From NCBI GenBank assembly GCA_964480365.1, contig CAYZPM010000003.1:91298-155297 (forward strand): a stretch of DNA of 64,000 nt, in the 5' to 3' direction. Below are positions 50,826 through 60,180 of the stretch, piece after piece. The notes beneath the pieces are model-generated. The model was given only the letters and a program-made list of their open reading frames with translations. It made no database searches and was not told where the DNA came from. The DNA comes from CAIQPV01 sp964480365. Lineage in GTDB: Bacteria; Pseudomonadota; Gammaproteobacteria; Burkholderiales; Gallionellaceae. Both the position numbers and the translations under genes were made by a program. Within the stretch, counting starts at the first letter, position 1; every line of letters begins with the position of its first letter.

Positions 50826-51209
50826 ATGAGTTCACAAAAATCGAAAGAAACAGGGTTGGACTACCTGCTTGGGCTGGATGGCAGCATCGAATTTCAAAAC
50901 GACGATGGTTACTGGGTCAAGATGGATGTCTCCCGTGTGGCAGCAACGGTTGAGAGACCGCATGGCATCAAGTATAGCTTAACGTTGCATGCTCCAGACA
51001 GCACGCGCCTGATTGGATTTGACAATGCCCACGGCGGAATCAAGCCTGAAGGGTCGAGCTTTTTGCATGCTGGCAAGAAGTACGCTTATGATCACAAGCA
51101 CCGTAACGCCACAGATGCAGGAGTGCTTTATGAATTCGATACGGCCTACCAATTGCTCAGTGACTTTTATGCCGAGGTTGATCGCGTTTTGAAAGAGGTG
51201 TCGCAATGA
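50826..51209 (+). CDS. TumE-type toxin (DUF6516)
   Basis: A 127-residue protein of the TumE/DUF6516 group: DGSIEFQNDDGYWVKMDV, PHGIKYSLTLHAPDSTRLIGFDNAHG and KKYAYDHKHRN are diagnostic. It is likely the toxin of a two-gene toxin-antitoxin module with the next gene, which it overlaps by four bases (ATGA). I take ATG 50826 as start; 50811 is in frame without better support. Confidence 0.8.
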   Translation: MSSQKSKETGLDYLLGLDGSIEFQNDDGYWVKMDVSRVAATVERPHGIKYSLTLHAPDSTRLIGFDNAHGGIKPEGSSFLHAGKKYAYDHKHRNATDAGVLYEFDTAYQLLSDFYAEVDRVLKEVSQ

Positions 51210-51559
51210 ACAAAATATTGAAAGTTGGTATTGCTACGGTGCCGGAACAACGGGCACGTTCTTTAGCTATTGCAGCCGGAACGCGCAAGCGTGGTAACGA
51301 TGAACCCAATGTGTGGTTTCCATCGGTAACAGCAATGGCGCGGGTTTTGTCAGACGAAAACATGGCGCTGCTAAAAGCTGTCCGTGAACAACAACCTGAC
51401 TCCATGAATACCTTAGCCAAGGTGGTTGGCAAGCAGGCTCCCAATGTGTCACGCTCGTTGCACACCATGGCCGAGTATGGTCTGGTTAAATTCATCAAGA
51501 ATGGCCGTACCGTCACGCCCCAGGCGACGTTCGAACATTTGTCGGTGGAATTTTGCTGA
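51206..51559 (+). CDS. TumA-type antitoxin, HTH protein
   Basis: A 117-residue protein with a winged-helix DNA-binding domain (DSMNTLAKVVGKQAPNVSRSLHTMAEYGLVKF), preceded by an N-terminal segment likely to bind the toxin. TumA-type antitoxins carry this MarR/HVO_A0114-like HTH and autorepress the operon. The ATGA overlap with the toxin gene makes co-translation likely. Confidence 0.8.
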   Translation: MNKILKVGIATVPEQRARSLAIAAGTRKRGNDEPNVWFPSVTAMARVLSDENMALLKAVREQQPDSMNTLAKVVGKQAPNVSRSLHTMAEYGLVKFIKNGRTVTPQATFEHLSVEFC

Positions 51560-51981
51560 CCATCGACAAGTAAATATCTCAAAGCCAAGGTTTCTCAACG
51601 GGCTAGACTCTTAGATTGAATTTCCACTTTTCGCTGTCCAGAATGGCCGATTGTTGTTCGGCTCAGCCAATTACTGTCAATTAAGGGGGCCTCTAAAAAT
51701 TTAATTTATGAACAAACACACGCAGCGCTGTTCGGCAAAATCATGGCGGTTGCTTTAAAAATATCAACCAAGGGTGGGCACGTCTTCGTGCATACGTGGC
51801 CAACTGGCTTTTGCAGGATAATGATGACCATCCGTAATCTATGCTTGATTTTGGTCAAGAACTGTTTTGCATAAGAAATTGCATTCGTGTCGGTTTGCTA
51901 TGATTATGAACGTCTCAGTTGTGCCAAGAGCAGACATATAAATCTGTTGATTAGCTGTTACCCGTAAATACATCTGAAGAT
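51560..51981. other. intergenic stretch without a recognised gene
   Basis: 422 bases between the toxin-antitoxin pair and the PIN gene. A protein-like stretch around 51750-51835 reads FKNINQGWARLRAYVANWLLQDN in one frame but has no start and stops soon after; it may be a gene fragment. Nothing else supported. Confidence 0.4.
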
Positions 51982-52605
51982 ATGCTCATAACATCGAACG
52001 ATTATTCCAATGAATTTCTAAAACGAAGAAGGCTACTTCTTGATTCATGTGTTCTCAATGATTGGGCGACGGATGAAAGAACGGCGAATATTTTAGAGGA
52101 GGCTGAGAAAATATTCATTTTTGTTTTTTGCACTATTTCGATGCTTGAGGTTGGATTTGGGCCAACAGCTAAAGCAGATTCCAAACAGGTCGAAATTGCA
52201 AGAATGATTTACCACGATGACAAGTGTATGCAAGTTGATAATACTGAGCTTTTTAAGCGAGAACATTATCATATGCAATCAGATATCCCGTTTAAAAGAT
52301 ATTCTTATAATCCAAACCATCAAGAATTTTTAGCAGCGAGGTCCAAGCTAGTTGGCTTAATGAACTCGCGTGGCACTAATGGAAAAAACGCACGTGAATT
52401 AAGTAATGATGCACTTATATATTCCTGTGCATGGAATTCAAGAAGCGCAGTAATAACAAACAACATAAAAGATTTTCATTTATTTAATGAGTCAAATGCT
52501 GAACGAGATTCGAGGCATTTATTGCCTATTTATTCAATTGATAATTTAGAAAAAGCTCTGACAGAAGATATTTCATTCCCTGAGAACATTAAAGCTTATC
52601 TATAA
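51982..52605 (+). CDS. PIN-domain-like protein
   Basis: A 207-residue protein in conspicuously AT-rich DNA. PIN features: an early Asp in RRLLLDSCVLNDWA, Glu in CTISMLEVGFG and a C-terminal NDALIYSCAWNSRSAVITNNIKDFHLF block with Asp residues at expected places. PIN proteins are often ribonuclease toxins, but no antitoxin gene is adjacent. Base composition differs from its neighbours, which suggests transfer. Confidence 0.65.
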   Translation: MLITSNDYSNEFLKRRRLLLDSCVLNDWATDERTANILEEAEKIFIFVFCTISMLEVGFGPTAKADSKQVEIARMIYHDDKCMQVDNTELFKREHYHMQSDIPFKRYSYNPNHQEFLAARSKLVGLMNSRGTNGKNARELSNDALIYSCAWNSRSAVITNNIKDFHLFNESNAERDSRHLLPIYSIDNLEKALTEDISFPENIKAYL

Positions 52606-53089
52606 GTTTGCTCAGGCTCTACGTTTGTTTTGCGAAAAGGCTGTTCTCCGTGACAGTGTCTAAATTGCCCAGCGCAGCCCCTTAGATTCACGTTGATGGT
52701 CTGCCACGGGTCTATTCTGTTGAAAAACTCTAATTTTTGAAAACAGCAAAATTTCAGCCAAAAGCCTTTACATTGTGATTCGCGATTGATTTTCGTCGTA
52801 TACGCAAATCAGGCCACCTATAATGAACGAATAGGCAAAATCTGGCGGCCCCTACATTGATTTAACAACAACCCGCCCAAGAGGCTAGAATTTTTCCGAA
52901 CACCCCAGAAAAAGAGTTTTTCAGCAGAATAGGTCGATTTGAGACGTTCACCACAAACCATAATCAACCACGGATTACGGATTCCCATAATAATTTGCGT
53001 CTTTTCCCATAGCTCAGTAACATAATGGAACGAGCGTTCTTTCTGTAAAATATGGGGCGCATGAATCGGACTTAACCCAGACTCTATCC
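52606..53089. other. intergenic stretch with transposon-end-like inverted repeats
   Basis: 484 bases with no supported gene. It holds the pair of inverted repeats at 52711-52933. The minus-strand frame at 52818-53096 has no ribosome site and is not convincing. Confidence 0.5.
52711..52933. mobile_element. insertion-sequence-like remnant bounded by inverted repeats
   Basis: The end TATTCTGTTGAAAAACTCT (52713-52731) and the inverted copy AGAGTTTTTCAGCAGAATA (52913-52931) match at 18 of 19 bases and enclose about 180 bases without coding capacity. Sequence of this kind is found at ends of several proteobacterial insertion sequences. No transposase remains, so it is a MITE-like or deleted element. 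Confidence 0.5.
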
Positions 53090-55051
53090 ATGGCAACTAC
53101 CTACGACGAATCCAGTTTCAAAGTTCTGCGCGGTCTTGAACCGGTACGCCAGCGACCGGGGATGTACACCAATCTTGAATCCCCCAATCACTTGATAGCC
53201 GAAGTCGTGGACAACGCTTGCGACGAAGCGTTGGCGGCTTACGCCAAAAACATCACCGTCACGGCGCACACGGATGGCTCGGTGACCGTGCATGACGACG
53301 GGCGCGGCATCCCAGTCGGCATCCATTCGGAAGAAGGCGTGTCGGTGGTCGAAGTGGCGTTCACGGTGCTGCATTCCGGCGGCAAGTTCGACAAGGAATC
53401 CGGCGGCGCTTACAAGTTCGCGGGCGGGCTGCATGGCGTCGGCGTGGCGGTCACCAATGCGCTTTCATCCAAAGTCGAGGTGACGGTGTATCGCGATGGC
53501 GGCGAGCACTTCATCCGTTTCCTTAATGGGGCGGCTGAAGCGCCGCTGGTGCGCATCGGCGACTGCCCCAAGAAGCGCACTGGCACCAAGGTGCGCGCAT
53601 GGCCAAACCCGAAATATTTCGACGTGCCCAATGTCATCCTGCCTCAGCTTGAACGTTCACTACGCTCCAAGGCGGTGCTGCTGCCCGGCGTCAATGTCAC
53701 GCTGTATACCGAGAAGACCGGCGAAACAAAATCGTGGGCATATCCTGACGGGTTGCGCGGCTATCTGGCCGAAGCGACGTCCGAGCAGGAACTGGCCGTA
53801 CCCATATTCGCCATGGAAAAATTTGTGCCGAAAGTCAGCGACAGCGGGTATGCCGAGGGCGAAGGCGCGGCATGGGCCATTGTGTGGTCGGCAGAGGGCG
53901 CAATTGTGCGCGAGTCCTACGTCAACCTCATTCCGACATGGTCGGGCGGTACCCACGATTCCGGGCTGAAGGATGGCATATTCAATGCGGTCAAAAATTT
54001 TGCCGAACTGCACGGCATGTTGCCAAAAGGCGTGAAGCTGGTATCGGACGACGTGTTCTCGCGCGCCAGCTTTGTGCTGTCGGCCAAGGTGCTCGACCCG
54101 CAATTTCAGGGGCAGACCAAGGACAAGCTGGTGTCGCGCGATGCCTTGCGCCTAGTGTCGCTGATGGTAAAAGACCCGCTGGATTTATGGCTGAACGAGC
54201 ATGTGGAACACGGCAAGCGCATCACCGAACTGGCCATCCAGCAAGCGCAAACCCGCATGCGCTCGGCACAGAAGGTCGAGAAGAAAAAGGGTTCCTCGGT
54301 CGCGGTGTTGCCGGGAAAGCTGACCGATTGCAGCTCGAATGATCCTGCCCGCACCGAGCTGTTTCTGGTGGAGGGCGACTCAGCCGGCGGCTCGGCCAAG
54401 CAGGGGCGCAACAAGGAATTTCAGGCCGTGCTGCCCTTGCGCGGCAAGGTGCTCAACACCTTCGAAGTCGAGAAAGACCGCCTGTTCGCCAACAACGAAA
54501 TACACGACATCGCCGTGGCGATAGGCGTCGATCCGCACGGGCCGAACGACGAGGCTGACTTGTCCGGTCTGCGCTATAACGGCATTTACATCATGGCCGA
54601 TGCCGACGTGGACGGCGCGCACATCTCCACCCTGCTGCTCACCCTGTTCTTCCGCCACTTTTACAAGGTGGTGCTGGCAGGCAAAATTTATCTGGCGCAA
54701 CCTCCCCTGTTCCGCGTGGATGTTCCCGCCCAAGGCAAGAAACCGATTCGCAAGATTTATGCGCTCAACGAAGGTGAATTGCTGGCCATCGAAGACCGCC
54801 TGCGTCAGGAGAAAATCCGCGAAGGCTCGTGGTCAATTTCGCGCTTCAAGGGCTTGGGCGAAATGAATGCCGAACAGCTTTGGGATACCACGCTCAACCC
54901 CGACACACGGCGCGCGTTGCGCGTCAATGCCGCCGCCATTCCGTTCAACGACAACATGGAAATGTTCAACATGCTGATGGGCAAACATGAGGCCGCTACA
55001 CGCCGTGCCTGGCTGGAATATCACGGCAATGAAGTTCAGGGGGATATTTGA
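53090..55051 (+). CDS. parE: DNA topoisomerase IV subunit B
   Basis: A 653-residue type IIA topoisomerase ATPase/TOPRIM subunit for chromosome decatenation. GHKL motifs are VDNACDEAL, HDDGRGIPVG and GGLHGVGVAVTNAL; TOPRIM is LFLVEGDSAGGSAKQGRN with MADADVDGAHI. Length and the C-terminal end (ARRAWLEYHGNEVQ-type) fit ParE rather than GyrB. The parC gene is not next to it within this window. Confidence 0.96.
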   Translation: MATTYDESSFKVLRGLEPVRQRPGMYTNLESPNHLIAEVVDNACDEALAAYAKNITVTAHTDGSVTVHDDGRGIPVGIHSEEGVSVVEVAFTVLHSGGKFDKESGGAYKFAGGLHGVGVAVTNALSSKVEVTVYRDGGEHFIRFLNGAAEAPLVRIGDCPKKRTGTKVRAWPNPKYFDVPNVILPQLERSLRSKAVLLPGVNVTLYTEKTGETKSWAYPDGLRGYLAEATSEQELAVPIFAMEKFVPKVSDSGYAEGEGAAWAIVWSAEGAIVRESYVNLIPTWSGGTHDSGLKDGIFNAVKNFAELHGMLPKGVKLVSDDVFSRASFVLSAKVLDPQFQGQTKDKLVSRDALRLVSLMVKDPLDLWLNEHVEHGKRITELAIQQAQTRMRSAQKVEKKKGSSVAVLPGKLTDCSSNDPARTELFLVEGDSAGGSAKQGRNKEFQAVLPLRGKVLNTFEVEKDRLFANNEIHDIAVAIGVDPHGPNDEADLSGLRYNGIYIMADADVDGAHISTLLLTLFFRHFYKVVLAGKIYLAQPPLFRVDVPAQGKKPIRKIYALNEGELLAIEDRLRQEKIREGSWSISRFKGLGEMNAEQLWDTTLNPDTRRALRVNAAAIPFNDNMEMFNMLMGKHEAATRRAWLEYHGNEVQGDI

Positions 55052-55430
55052 TTGGTGAAATATCGGGCGCGCTCGACTCAATCAGAAGACATCGATGTTG
55101 CTCACTTGCGGCCATCCGGCTGCAGTAAACGTGGCCATAGCTAGATTATTGGCAAGTTCTGGATTGAGCAGTAAAAGCGTAGTGGTGGCAGCCGAAATCG
55201 TGAGCGGACAATTCTAAAAACCCGCGACAGTCGCACAAATAATACTCGACTATTTTACTCGTAACCGCATGATAAGCATACAATTTGTTGAAGTTCACCT
55301 CTCACAGAGATAGTGCACTGATACTCTAGTCCCATATTACCAATTTTTTCTCCATAAAACAGACGCTTGCAATCGCTTCCGGCATTCTCGCTGATGACCG
55401 CCATGATTAATAGTCACTCTGACTAGCACT
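55052..55430. other. intergenic stretch without a recognised gene
   Basis: 379 bases between parE and the first winged-helix gene. No supported frame, repeat or clear terminator was seen. Confidence 0.5.
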
Positions 55431-55685
55431 TTATGGTGCAACACACAGTGGCTTTGCCTTTTTTCCTGGCTTGATTACAGGCCCTAGCCCGACTAATCGG
55501 TAGATTGTTACCTCAGCTTTTTTGTCATTCTCAAACCGAGTTGCGTGGCAGGTCATGATCTCACCCTTTGCCATGAATTCAGTTAAATGCTGGCGTACGG
55601 TCGCCAGTGGGATGCCTGTTCCTGCCGAGACTTCGGTGTCGATGCACTCGCCATGCTTTTTCAAGTAGTCCAGAATTTCTTTCAT
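55431..55685 (-). CDS. winged-helix family protein A (84 aa)
   Basis: An 84-residue protein, one of three of identical length in this region. The pattern MKEILDYLKKHGE..DTEVSAGTGIPLATVRQHLTEF is a winged-helix recognition unit, followed by CHATRFENDKKAE and a basic tail GLGPVIKPGKKAK. Cys46-His47 are shared with the other two copies. It is probably a small DNA-binding regulator; targets unknown. Confidence 0.72.
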   Translation of the reverse strand: MKEILDYLKKHGECIDTEVSAGTGIPLATVRQHLTEFMAKGEIMTCHATRFENDKKAEVTIYRLVGLGPVIKPGKKAKPLCVAP

Positions 55686-55868
55686 TTTATTAATGCCGTG
55701 CGCTAAAAAATTGTGATCTTATAAGAATTGGCGGATTGCTGGTATAGGACAAACACCGATGCCAGTAAGCCAAGACCGACTTGGATAGCGAAATGCTGCA
55801 AAGCTAATAGAACCATTCAGCCCTTTAACATTCTAAATCGGTAGCAACGAAAGAATGGAGACTAAAAG

Positions 55869-56081
55869 TTGAATGATATTGGCAGCATTGAGAAACACCC
55901 TTGTAAAGGAAAATGTTCCTTGAACGAAGACGATACCTGCCTCTGTTGTTTTCGAACATTGGAAGAAATCCTGCAATGGGGTGGCGCCAATAATCAACAG
56001 CGCATTATTATTTTGCAAAATTCCCAGCAAAGGCGGGTGGCATATGCGGGAAAATCCAATTGGTGGTACCTGCCAGAGTGA
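55869..56081 (+). CDS. DUF1289 family protein
   Basis: A 70-residue protein with the DUF1289 pattern: CKGKC, DDTCLCCFRTLEEILQWG. Family members may bind metal through the cysteines; function unknown. It starts at TTG 55869 with ATGGAGAC upstream at good spacing. It is convergent with winged-helix gene B, 14 bases apart. Confidence 0.85.
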   Translation: MNDIGSIEKHPCKGKCSLNEDDTCLCCFRTLEEILQWGGANNQQRIIILQNSQQRRVAYAGKSNWWYLPE

Positions 56082-56095
56082 CAACGTCCCCAGAC

Positions 56096-56350
56096 TCAGG
56101 ACAACGTCAACTGCACCTTAGACTTCGCCCCCGGTTTAGCTGGCGGAATATATCCAGCTACCCTGCAAATTATTGCTTTGGTTTCCTTGCCCTTCACGTA
56201 CTTAGTTGAGTGGCAAAGCATAACCAGATTCTTGGCAGCAAGTTCTGCCAATTGTTTATGCAAGTCTGCAAGTGGTATACCTGTGGCTTCGGCGATCTCC
56301 TTGTCGGAGCGCTCTCCATGCTTTTTCAGGTAGAGGAGAATTTCATTCAT
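56096..56350 (-). CDS. winged-helix family protein B (84 aa)
   Basis: An 84-residue paralogue: MNEILLYLKKHGERSDKEIAEATGIPLADLHKQLAEL, then LCHSTKYVKGKETKA, IICRVAGYIPPAKPGAKSK. The C-terminal basic tail GYIPPA.PG.KSK is nearly identical to copy C. Cys46-His47 and Cys62 are conserved with copy C, which could be a redox or metal site. Confidence 0.72.
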   Translation of the reverse strand: MNEILLYLKKHGERSDKEIAEATGIPLADLHKQLAELAAKNLVMLCHSTKYVKGKETKAIICRVAGYIPPAKPGAKSKVQLTLS

Positions 56351-56443
56351 ATACTCATCTTCGACAAGGACGACTGGCCTGCACGCACCGCTCCAGCATA
56401 GTCAAAATTACTGGCAGAAGTGTGCTAATGCGGCAAGGCAGCT

Positions 56444-56851
56444 TTATTCATTCCACGTCATCATAAATGTCGGATATACATCAGGGCGGCTTTGCAAGTC
56501 CATTAATTTGTGGTTTATAAAAGGGGGAACAAACATGAAATTAAATTTAGACGGATCAATTTTTGCAACACCCTCCGTTTCAACAATAGGCTGATCGGAA
56601 ATTGTTGTTTGTTGTACCAGGTGGTCAACCGTCGCAGATTTTGCGTCATCACTTTCCAGCGCAATGGCCTTGAACCGATCAGACTCCCTGATCTGCTGCA
56701 AATACCATTCCTGATTTCTAACAGGCTTTGCTTTTACTTTATCATGCAAACGATGTTTAACAGGGGCATCTTGAGCGTCTTGAGCCGCATATGCATCAAG
56801 ACTGATAGTGCCCAAAAAGATTAAAGCCAAAATAGTAATTATCTTTGACAT
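56444..56851 (-). CDS. periplasmic hypothetical protein
   Basis: A 135-residue exported protein. Signal peptide about 1-22 (IITILALIFLGTISLDAYA). The mature part is charged and helical, with RESDRFKAIALESDDAKSAT and a terminal PPFINHKLMDLQSRPD segment. ATG 56851 follows GGGAGAATGAA. No family recognised. Confidence 0.6.
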   Translation of the reverse strand: MSKIITILALIFLGTISLDAYAAQDAQDAPVKHRLHDKVKAKPVRNQEWYLQQIRESDRFKAIALESDDAKSATVDHLVQQTTISDQPIVETEGVAKIDPSKFNFMFVPPFINHKLMDLQSRPDVYPTFMMTWNE

Positions 56852-56988
56852 TTCATTCTCCCTAACAGGATATTCTATCTCCTATTCTTGACACCATAAT
56901 ACTGCGTAAATCTGCATTATGCCTTATGAAACCAACTAAATGTTTGACACGAAGTGGAAACAGAAGTTTCCGGAGGCACCCCACCCGT

Positions 56989-57327
56989 TTATTTGGTAAC
57001 AGCCACTTGGCTTACAAATATGACCTTCTTAAAATTGCGGTTCAGGCTCTTGCTGTAAAAGTTGGTCGTCACCGGGCCATCGCTATAGCTGATCATGTCG
57101 CCCTTTTTTACAGATACTTCAAGAGCTGCAAGCCAGACAGTTTTGTCACCTTTGGACACCTCAATGTAGGTGTAACTGCCGGCAGCAACTGTGCTGATCA
57201 CCTTGCCCATATTCGGCAATTGGACTTGTGCAGTGACGGGACCTGCTTGAACCTGTGAGGCAGATGAAGTCTCAGCCGCAACGGCGGGAAAAATAACAAA
57301 TGCAAGTAAAACTGCGATGGCACGCAT
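56989..57327 (-). CDS. NrfJ-like periplasmic protein
   Basis: A 112-residue exported protein: signal peptide about 1-18 (IAVLLAFVIFPAVA), then GKVISTVAAGSYTYIEVSKGDKTVWLAAL, VSVKKGDMISYSDGP and TNFYSKSLNRNFKKVIFVS. This order matches NrfJ-like small proteins described near multihaem cytochrome loci. No cytochrome gene is adjacent, so its role here is open. Confidence 0.72.
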   Translation of the reverse strand: MRAIAVLLAFVIFPAVAAETSSASQVQAGPVTAQVQLPNMGKVISTVAAGSYTYIEVSKGDKTVWLAALEVSVKKGDMISYSDGPVTTNFYSKSLNRNFKKVIFVSQVAVTK

Positions 57328-57523
57328 ACTATTCTTCCTTAAATTTGGTCTCTACAACATAGCCAAGAATGAACCCATCCCCGACGTTATTACTTCTTCA
57401 CGCCATTGACCGCAGCCTTAAGCGTATTGTTGTGGATATTGTGCCTGCTGGCAAGGGAAATTGGCTGCAATGCCGAAGCTGGCTGTACAATTGCTTTAAT
57501 CGACGTTAGAAAGGGAGATTTCT

Positions 57524-57871
57524 ATGCAGGACTCAATGGTTACGACCGCCCTCACTTTGCCTGGATATAAAATAATTCGCAACATTGGCGTTGTACGTGG
57601 CATCACAGTTCGCTCTCGCTCAATCGTGGGCAACTTCTTAGGTGGCATTCAGTCGATATTTGGTGGGAATATCACGATATATACCAACCTGTGCGAGCAG
57701 GCTCGATCTGAGACATACCAACTCATGTGTCAACACGCTCAGCACCATGGAGCAAATGCCATTATCTCAATGCGGTATGACGCAACTGAGCTTATGGCAG
57801 GACTAACTGAAGTGTTGTGCTACGGAACTGCTGTGTTTGTTGAGGCAGAGGGGCTCGACGTTATTAAATGA
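57524..57871 (+). CDS. YbjQ/UPF0145 family protein
   Basis: A 115-residue protein of the heavy-metal-binding YbjQ fold: GYKIIRNIGVVRGITVRSRSIVGNFLGGIQSIFGG, then ARSETYQLMCQHAQHHGANAIISMRYDATEL. The family forms pentamers; physiological role uncertain. AAAGGGAG precedes ATG 57524. It overlaps the DUF4124 gene by four bases. Confidence 0.9.
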   Translation: MQDSMVTTALTLPGYKIIRNIGVVRGITVRSRSIVGNFLGGIQSIFGGNITIYTNLCEQARSETYQLMCQHAQHHGANAIISMRYDATELMAGLTEVLCYGTAVFVEAEGLDVIK

Positions 57872-58158
57872 AACCATCTTCATTAATAGCCTTGGCAATA
57901 TTACTTGCCATCCCTCCTGCATGGGTCTCTGCGGAATCGATCTTGAATAAATGTACGGATGGAAAACAAATAACCTATACGGACAAACCATGCGAAAAAT
58001 TAGGGTTAAAGGGCGCCGGTCCTATTAAAGACACCGTAACAATAGTAACTGTTTCATCTAAGCCCGAAGTTCCCCTGAATAAATCACACGAGGATGATGC
58101 GCCCAAGGCTGAAACGAATGGGCCAATTAAACTGTTATTAGACAAATTTCTGAATTAG
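57868..58158 (+). CDS. DUF4124-type exported protein
   Basis: A 96-residue protein with signal peptide about 1-21 (LIALAILLAIPPAWVSA) and a Cys-pair segment LNKCTDGKQITYTDKPCE, the DUF4124 core common in beta- and gammaproteobacteria. The C-terminal tail is charged and disordered. Translationally coupled to the YbjQ-family gene by ATGA. Confidence 0.8.
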   Translation: MKPSSLIALAILLAIPPAWVSAESILNKCTDGKQITYTDKPCEKLGLKGAGPIKDTVTIVTVSSKPEVPLNKSHEDDAPKAETNGPIKLLLDKFLN

Positions 58159-58283
58159 TAAATTGAAATCTCAACTAGACGCAAGAGGTTACGAAAAGTG
58201 CGCACTCTGGTGAAAACCACCACTCATAATGTTCGGATATGCAACAAGCGGCAGGTCAACATGCCTCTGCATTTCTGGTAGAT

Positions 58284-59717
58284 CTAGTCGAACACCAGCT
58301 CGCCCTTGTCTCCGAGCTTGAACACACCACCCTCACGGTCTTGTTTGGTCTCGTAATGTTTCTGGCCAATGCGTATTTCGGCGCCTGCGAAAACATGTTT
58401 TTCCGCTACCACCTGTGCCTGCTGTGCGAGGTCGATCTCCTTTTTGATCTGAAGAGATTCCTCCGTGCACTCCGCAATTTCGGCGAGGAGTGTTACTCTG
58501 TCTGCATCAAGTTTGGCCATCGCCTCAGCGGTAACCTTTCCCGGAGCTTTTTTGGCCGCCCCTAATGCCATCAGCACGTCGGCGAATTTGTCGTTGGCTA
58601 CCTTGCTCTTCTCGTTGCATTCCCGTAAGCGTTCATATAGTTCCTTGTCGTTCCCCGCTATCACGACTGTCCTCGGGTGGTCGTCTGAGCCTATGTTGTG
58701 CGCCTTAACCAGCATCGTCGCTTGGGCTATCCCGCCGATGAGTTCTCCCTTGCGGCTGCCCTTGTCGCCCACGATGATCTGGTGGGCCGCGTTAAGCTTG
58801 CTCTGCATGGACGTCTCAAGGACGAAGATTCCATTCCCCGCAAAGATGTGGGCGTCCTGCGCAAACTTTACCGTGCATGACCCGCCGCATTTGATGGTGG
58901 CGTGTATCTTATTGCCTGTGGCGTCTTGATCCTCGGCGCTCCCGCTCCCCATGATGCCGCACTTAACCGTTACGTCTCCACCGGCTTCTAATAGGGCGTC
59001 CTCCACCGTGCCCTCGACATGGATGTCACCCGTGGCCTTCACCGTCATGCCGGAGTGAACGTCGCCCTTCACATGCACACCGCCATCGTAGGTGATATTC
59101 CCCGTGTGCAGATCCACGTTCTCCACGCGATATATGGCCTCCACTGTAACCCCGTTTTTCTTCACGATGGGACAGCCGGAAATGGCAGCTACGAGCAGAT
59201 GCGGATCAGCGGGGTCGACCATCACGCCATCAAGCCCTGGCGGGAACGAAACTTTTTTTCCTGGCTTCACGGGAATTTCCTTCCCTGTAACGGTAAGGCC
59301 AGACTGTCCCGCCGTCGGGTCAACTATCCGCATGAGAGGATCCCCCGGCTTGACCGTCACGATCTCGCCCAAGTCGCGGAAATCTGCCAGCCCGTGTTCG
59401 TCCAGATGCGGGCTGCGTTGTTTCATATTGTCAACCAAGATCTCGAAGTGCCCGTCGGCTCCTGGCACAGGGGCACGTCCGTAGCCCACGCGAACGTTGG
59501 TGCCGCCCTCCAAGAGGGTCTTGTTTATGGCATCCACATCAAGCTCGACCGTGACCCCGTGGGATTTGGCCGCGCCAATTACGCTTTCGGGTAGAACCTG
59601 CGCGCCTCCACCGGTTGGCAATGTGTAGCTCAGATAGATCGCAGATAGATCGGTTGCGGGGCGCAGAGAAAATTTCCCGTCGGAACGGACTGTATTTGGG
59701 GCTGTAGTATTTTCCAT
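58284..59717 (-). CDS. DUF342/FapA family protein
   Basis: A 477-residue FapA-type protein. The N-terminal part (PATDLSAIYLSYTLPTGGGAQVLPESVIG) precedes a right-handed beta-helix of repeated GDI/GDV strands (GGVHVKGDVHSGMTVKATGDIHVEGTVEDALLEAGGDVTVK). FapA proteins are linked to polar localisation of signalling proteins and flagellar genes in some gammaproteobacteria. ATG 59717 has AAGGATA upstream; the frame extends to 59786. Confidence 0.88.
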   Translation of the reverse strand: MENTTAPNTVRSDGKFSLRPATDLSAIYLSYTLPTGGGAQVLPESVIGAAKSHGVTVELDVDAINKTLLEGGTNVRVGYGRAPVPGADGHFEILVDNMKQRSPHLDEHGLADFRDLGEIVTVKPGDPLMRIVDPTAGQSGLTVTGKEIPVKPGKKVSFPPGLDGVMVDPADPHLLVAAISGCPIVKKNGVTVEAIYRVENVDLHTGNITYDGGVHVKGDVHSGMTVKATGDIHVEGTVEDALLEAGGDVTVKCGIMGSGSAEDQDATGNKIHATIKCGGSCTVKFAQDAHIFAGNGIFVLETSMQSKLNAAHQIIVGDKGSRKGELIGGIAQATMLVKAHNIGSDDHPRTVVIAGNDKELYERLRECNEKSKVANDKFADVLMALGAAKKAPGKVTAEAMAKLDADRVTLLAEIAECTEESLQIKKEIDLAQQAQVVAEKHVFAGAEIRIGQKHYETKQDREGGVFKLGDKGELVFD

Positions 59718-60180
59718 ATTATCCTTCCCTTGCTTGGAAATATCGCGCTCGATAGCTCTACTGAACTGCTGCCGATTTAGTACCATTTGCTGAGAGAGTC
59801 TTTCATCATACTTCAGTGCATGGTTTATTGTAAATTTTGAATCGTAGACGTGATTCTGACCTCCGGTGAAAGAGGTTTGTAAGCCAACGAACTATGTATT
59901 CTGTTTGTGTTGTTGCCGTCGCTTTGCTTGTGAGAAAGCTGAAGTTCGGTTCAGGGTTGGATGCTACCAGACATACTTGTTATTTTGCAGCGATAAACCG
60001 GAAGCTCGTCATATTCCGCTTCCAGGCGTGGTTGAAAGCAGCAACAGGACGTGGCTGCACTATCTATAGAAGAATATTAGAACGCCCCGCACAAAAGTAG
60101 CAGGCACCGTCGATAAAATTCCGGAACTCGAAATTTCACTGCGGAACGGCGCAAGGAAATGGCTAAATTTGTGTCTGCAA
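59718..60180. other. intergenic stretch without a recognised gene
   Basis: About 460 bases upstream of the DUF342 gene. Two short plus-strand frames (from 59866 and 59894) overlap each other and have no family resemblance. Nothing else supported. Confidence 0.5.

Noticed and set aside
52818..53096. Minus-strand frame of 92 codons overlapping the parE start
   Set aside because: No ribosome site, no motif, and it runs through transposon-end-like sequence and the parE start region.
53090..55051. Assignment as gyrB
   Set aside because: Length near 650 and lack of the long GyrB insertion fit ParE better.
59866..60100. Two overlapping plus-strand frames
   Set aside because: They overlap in different frames, lack ribosome sites and have no family resemblance.
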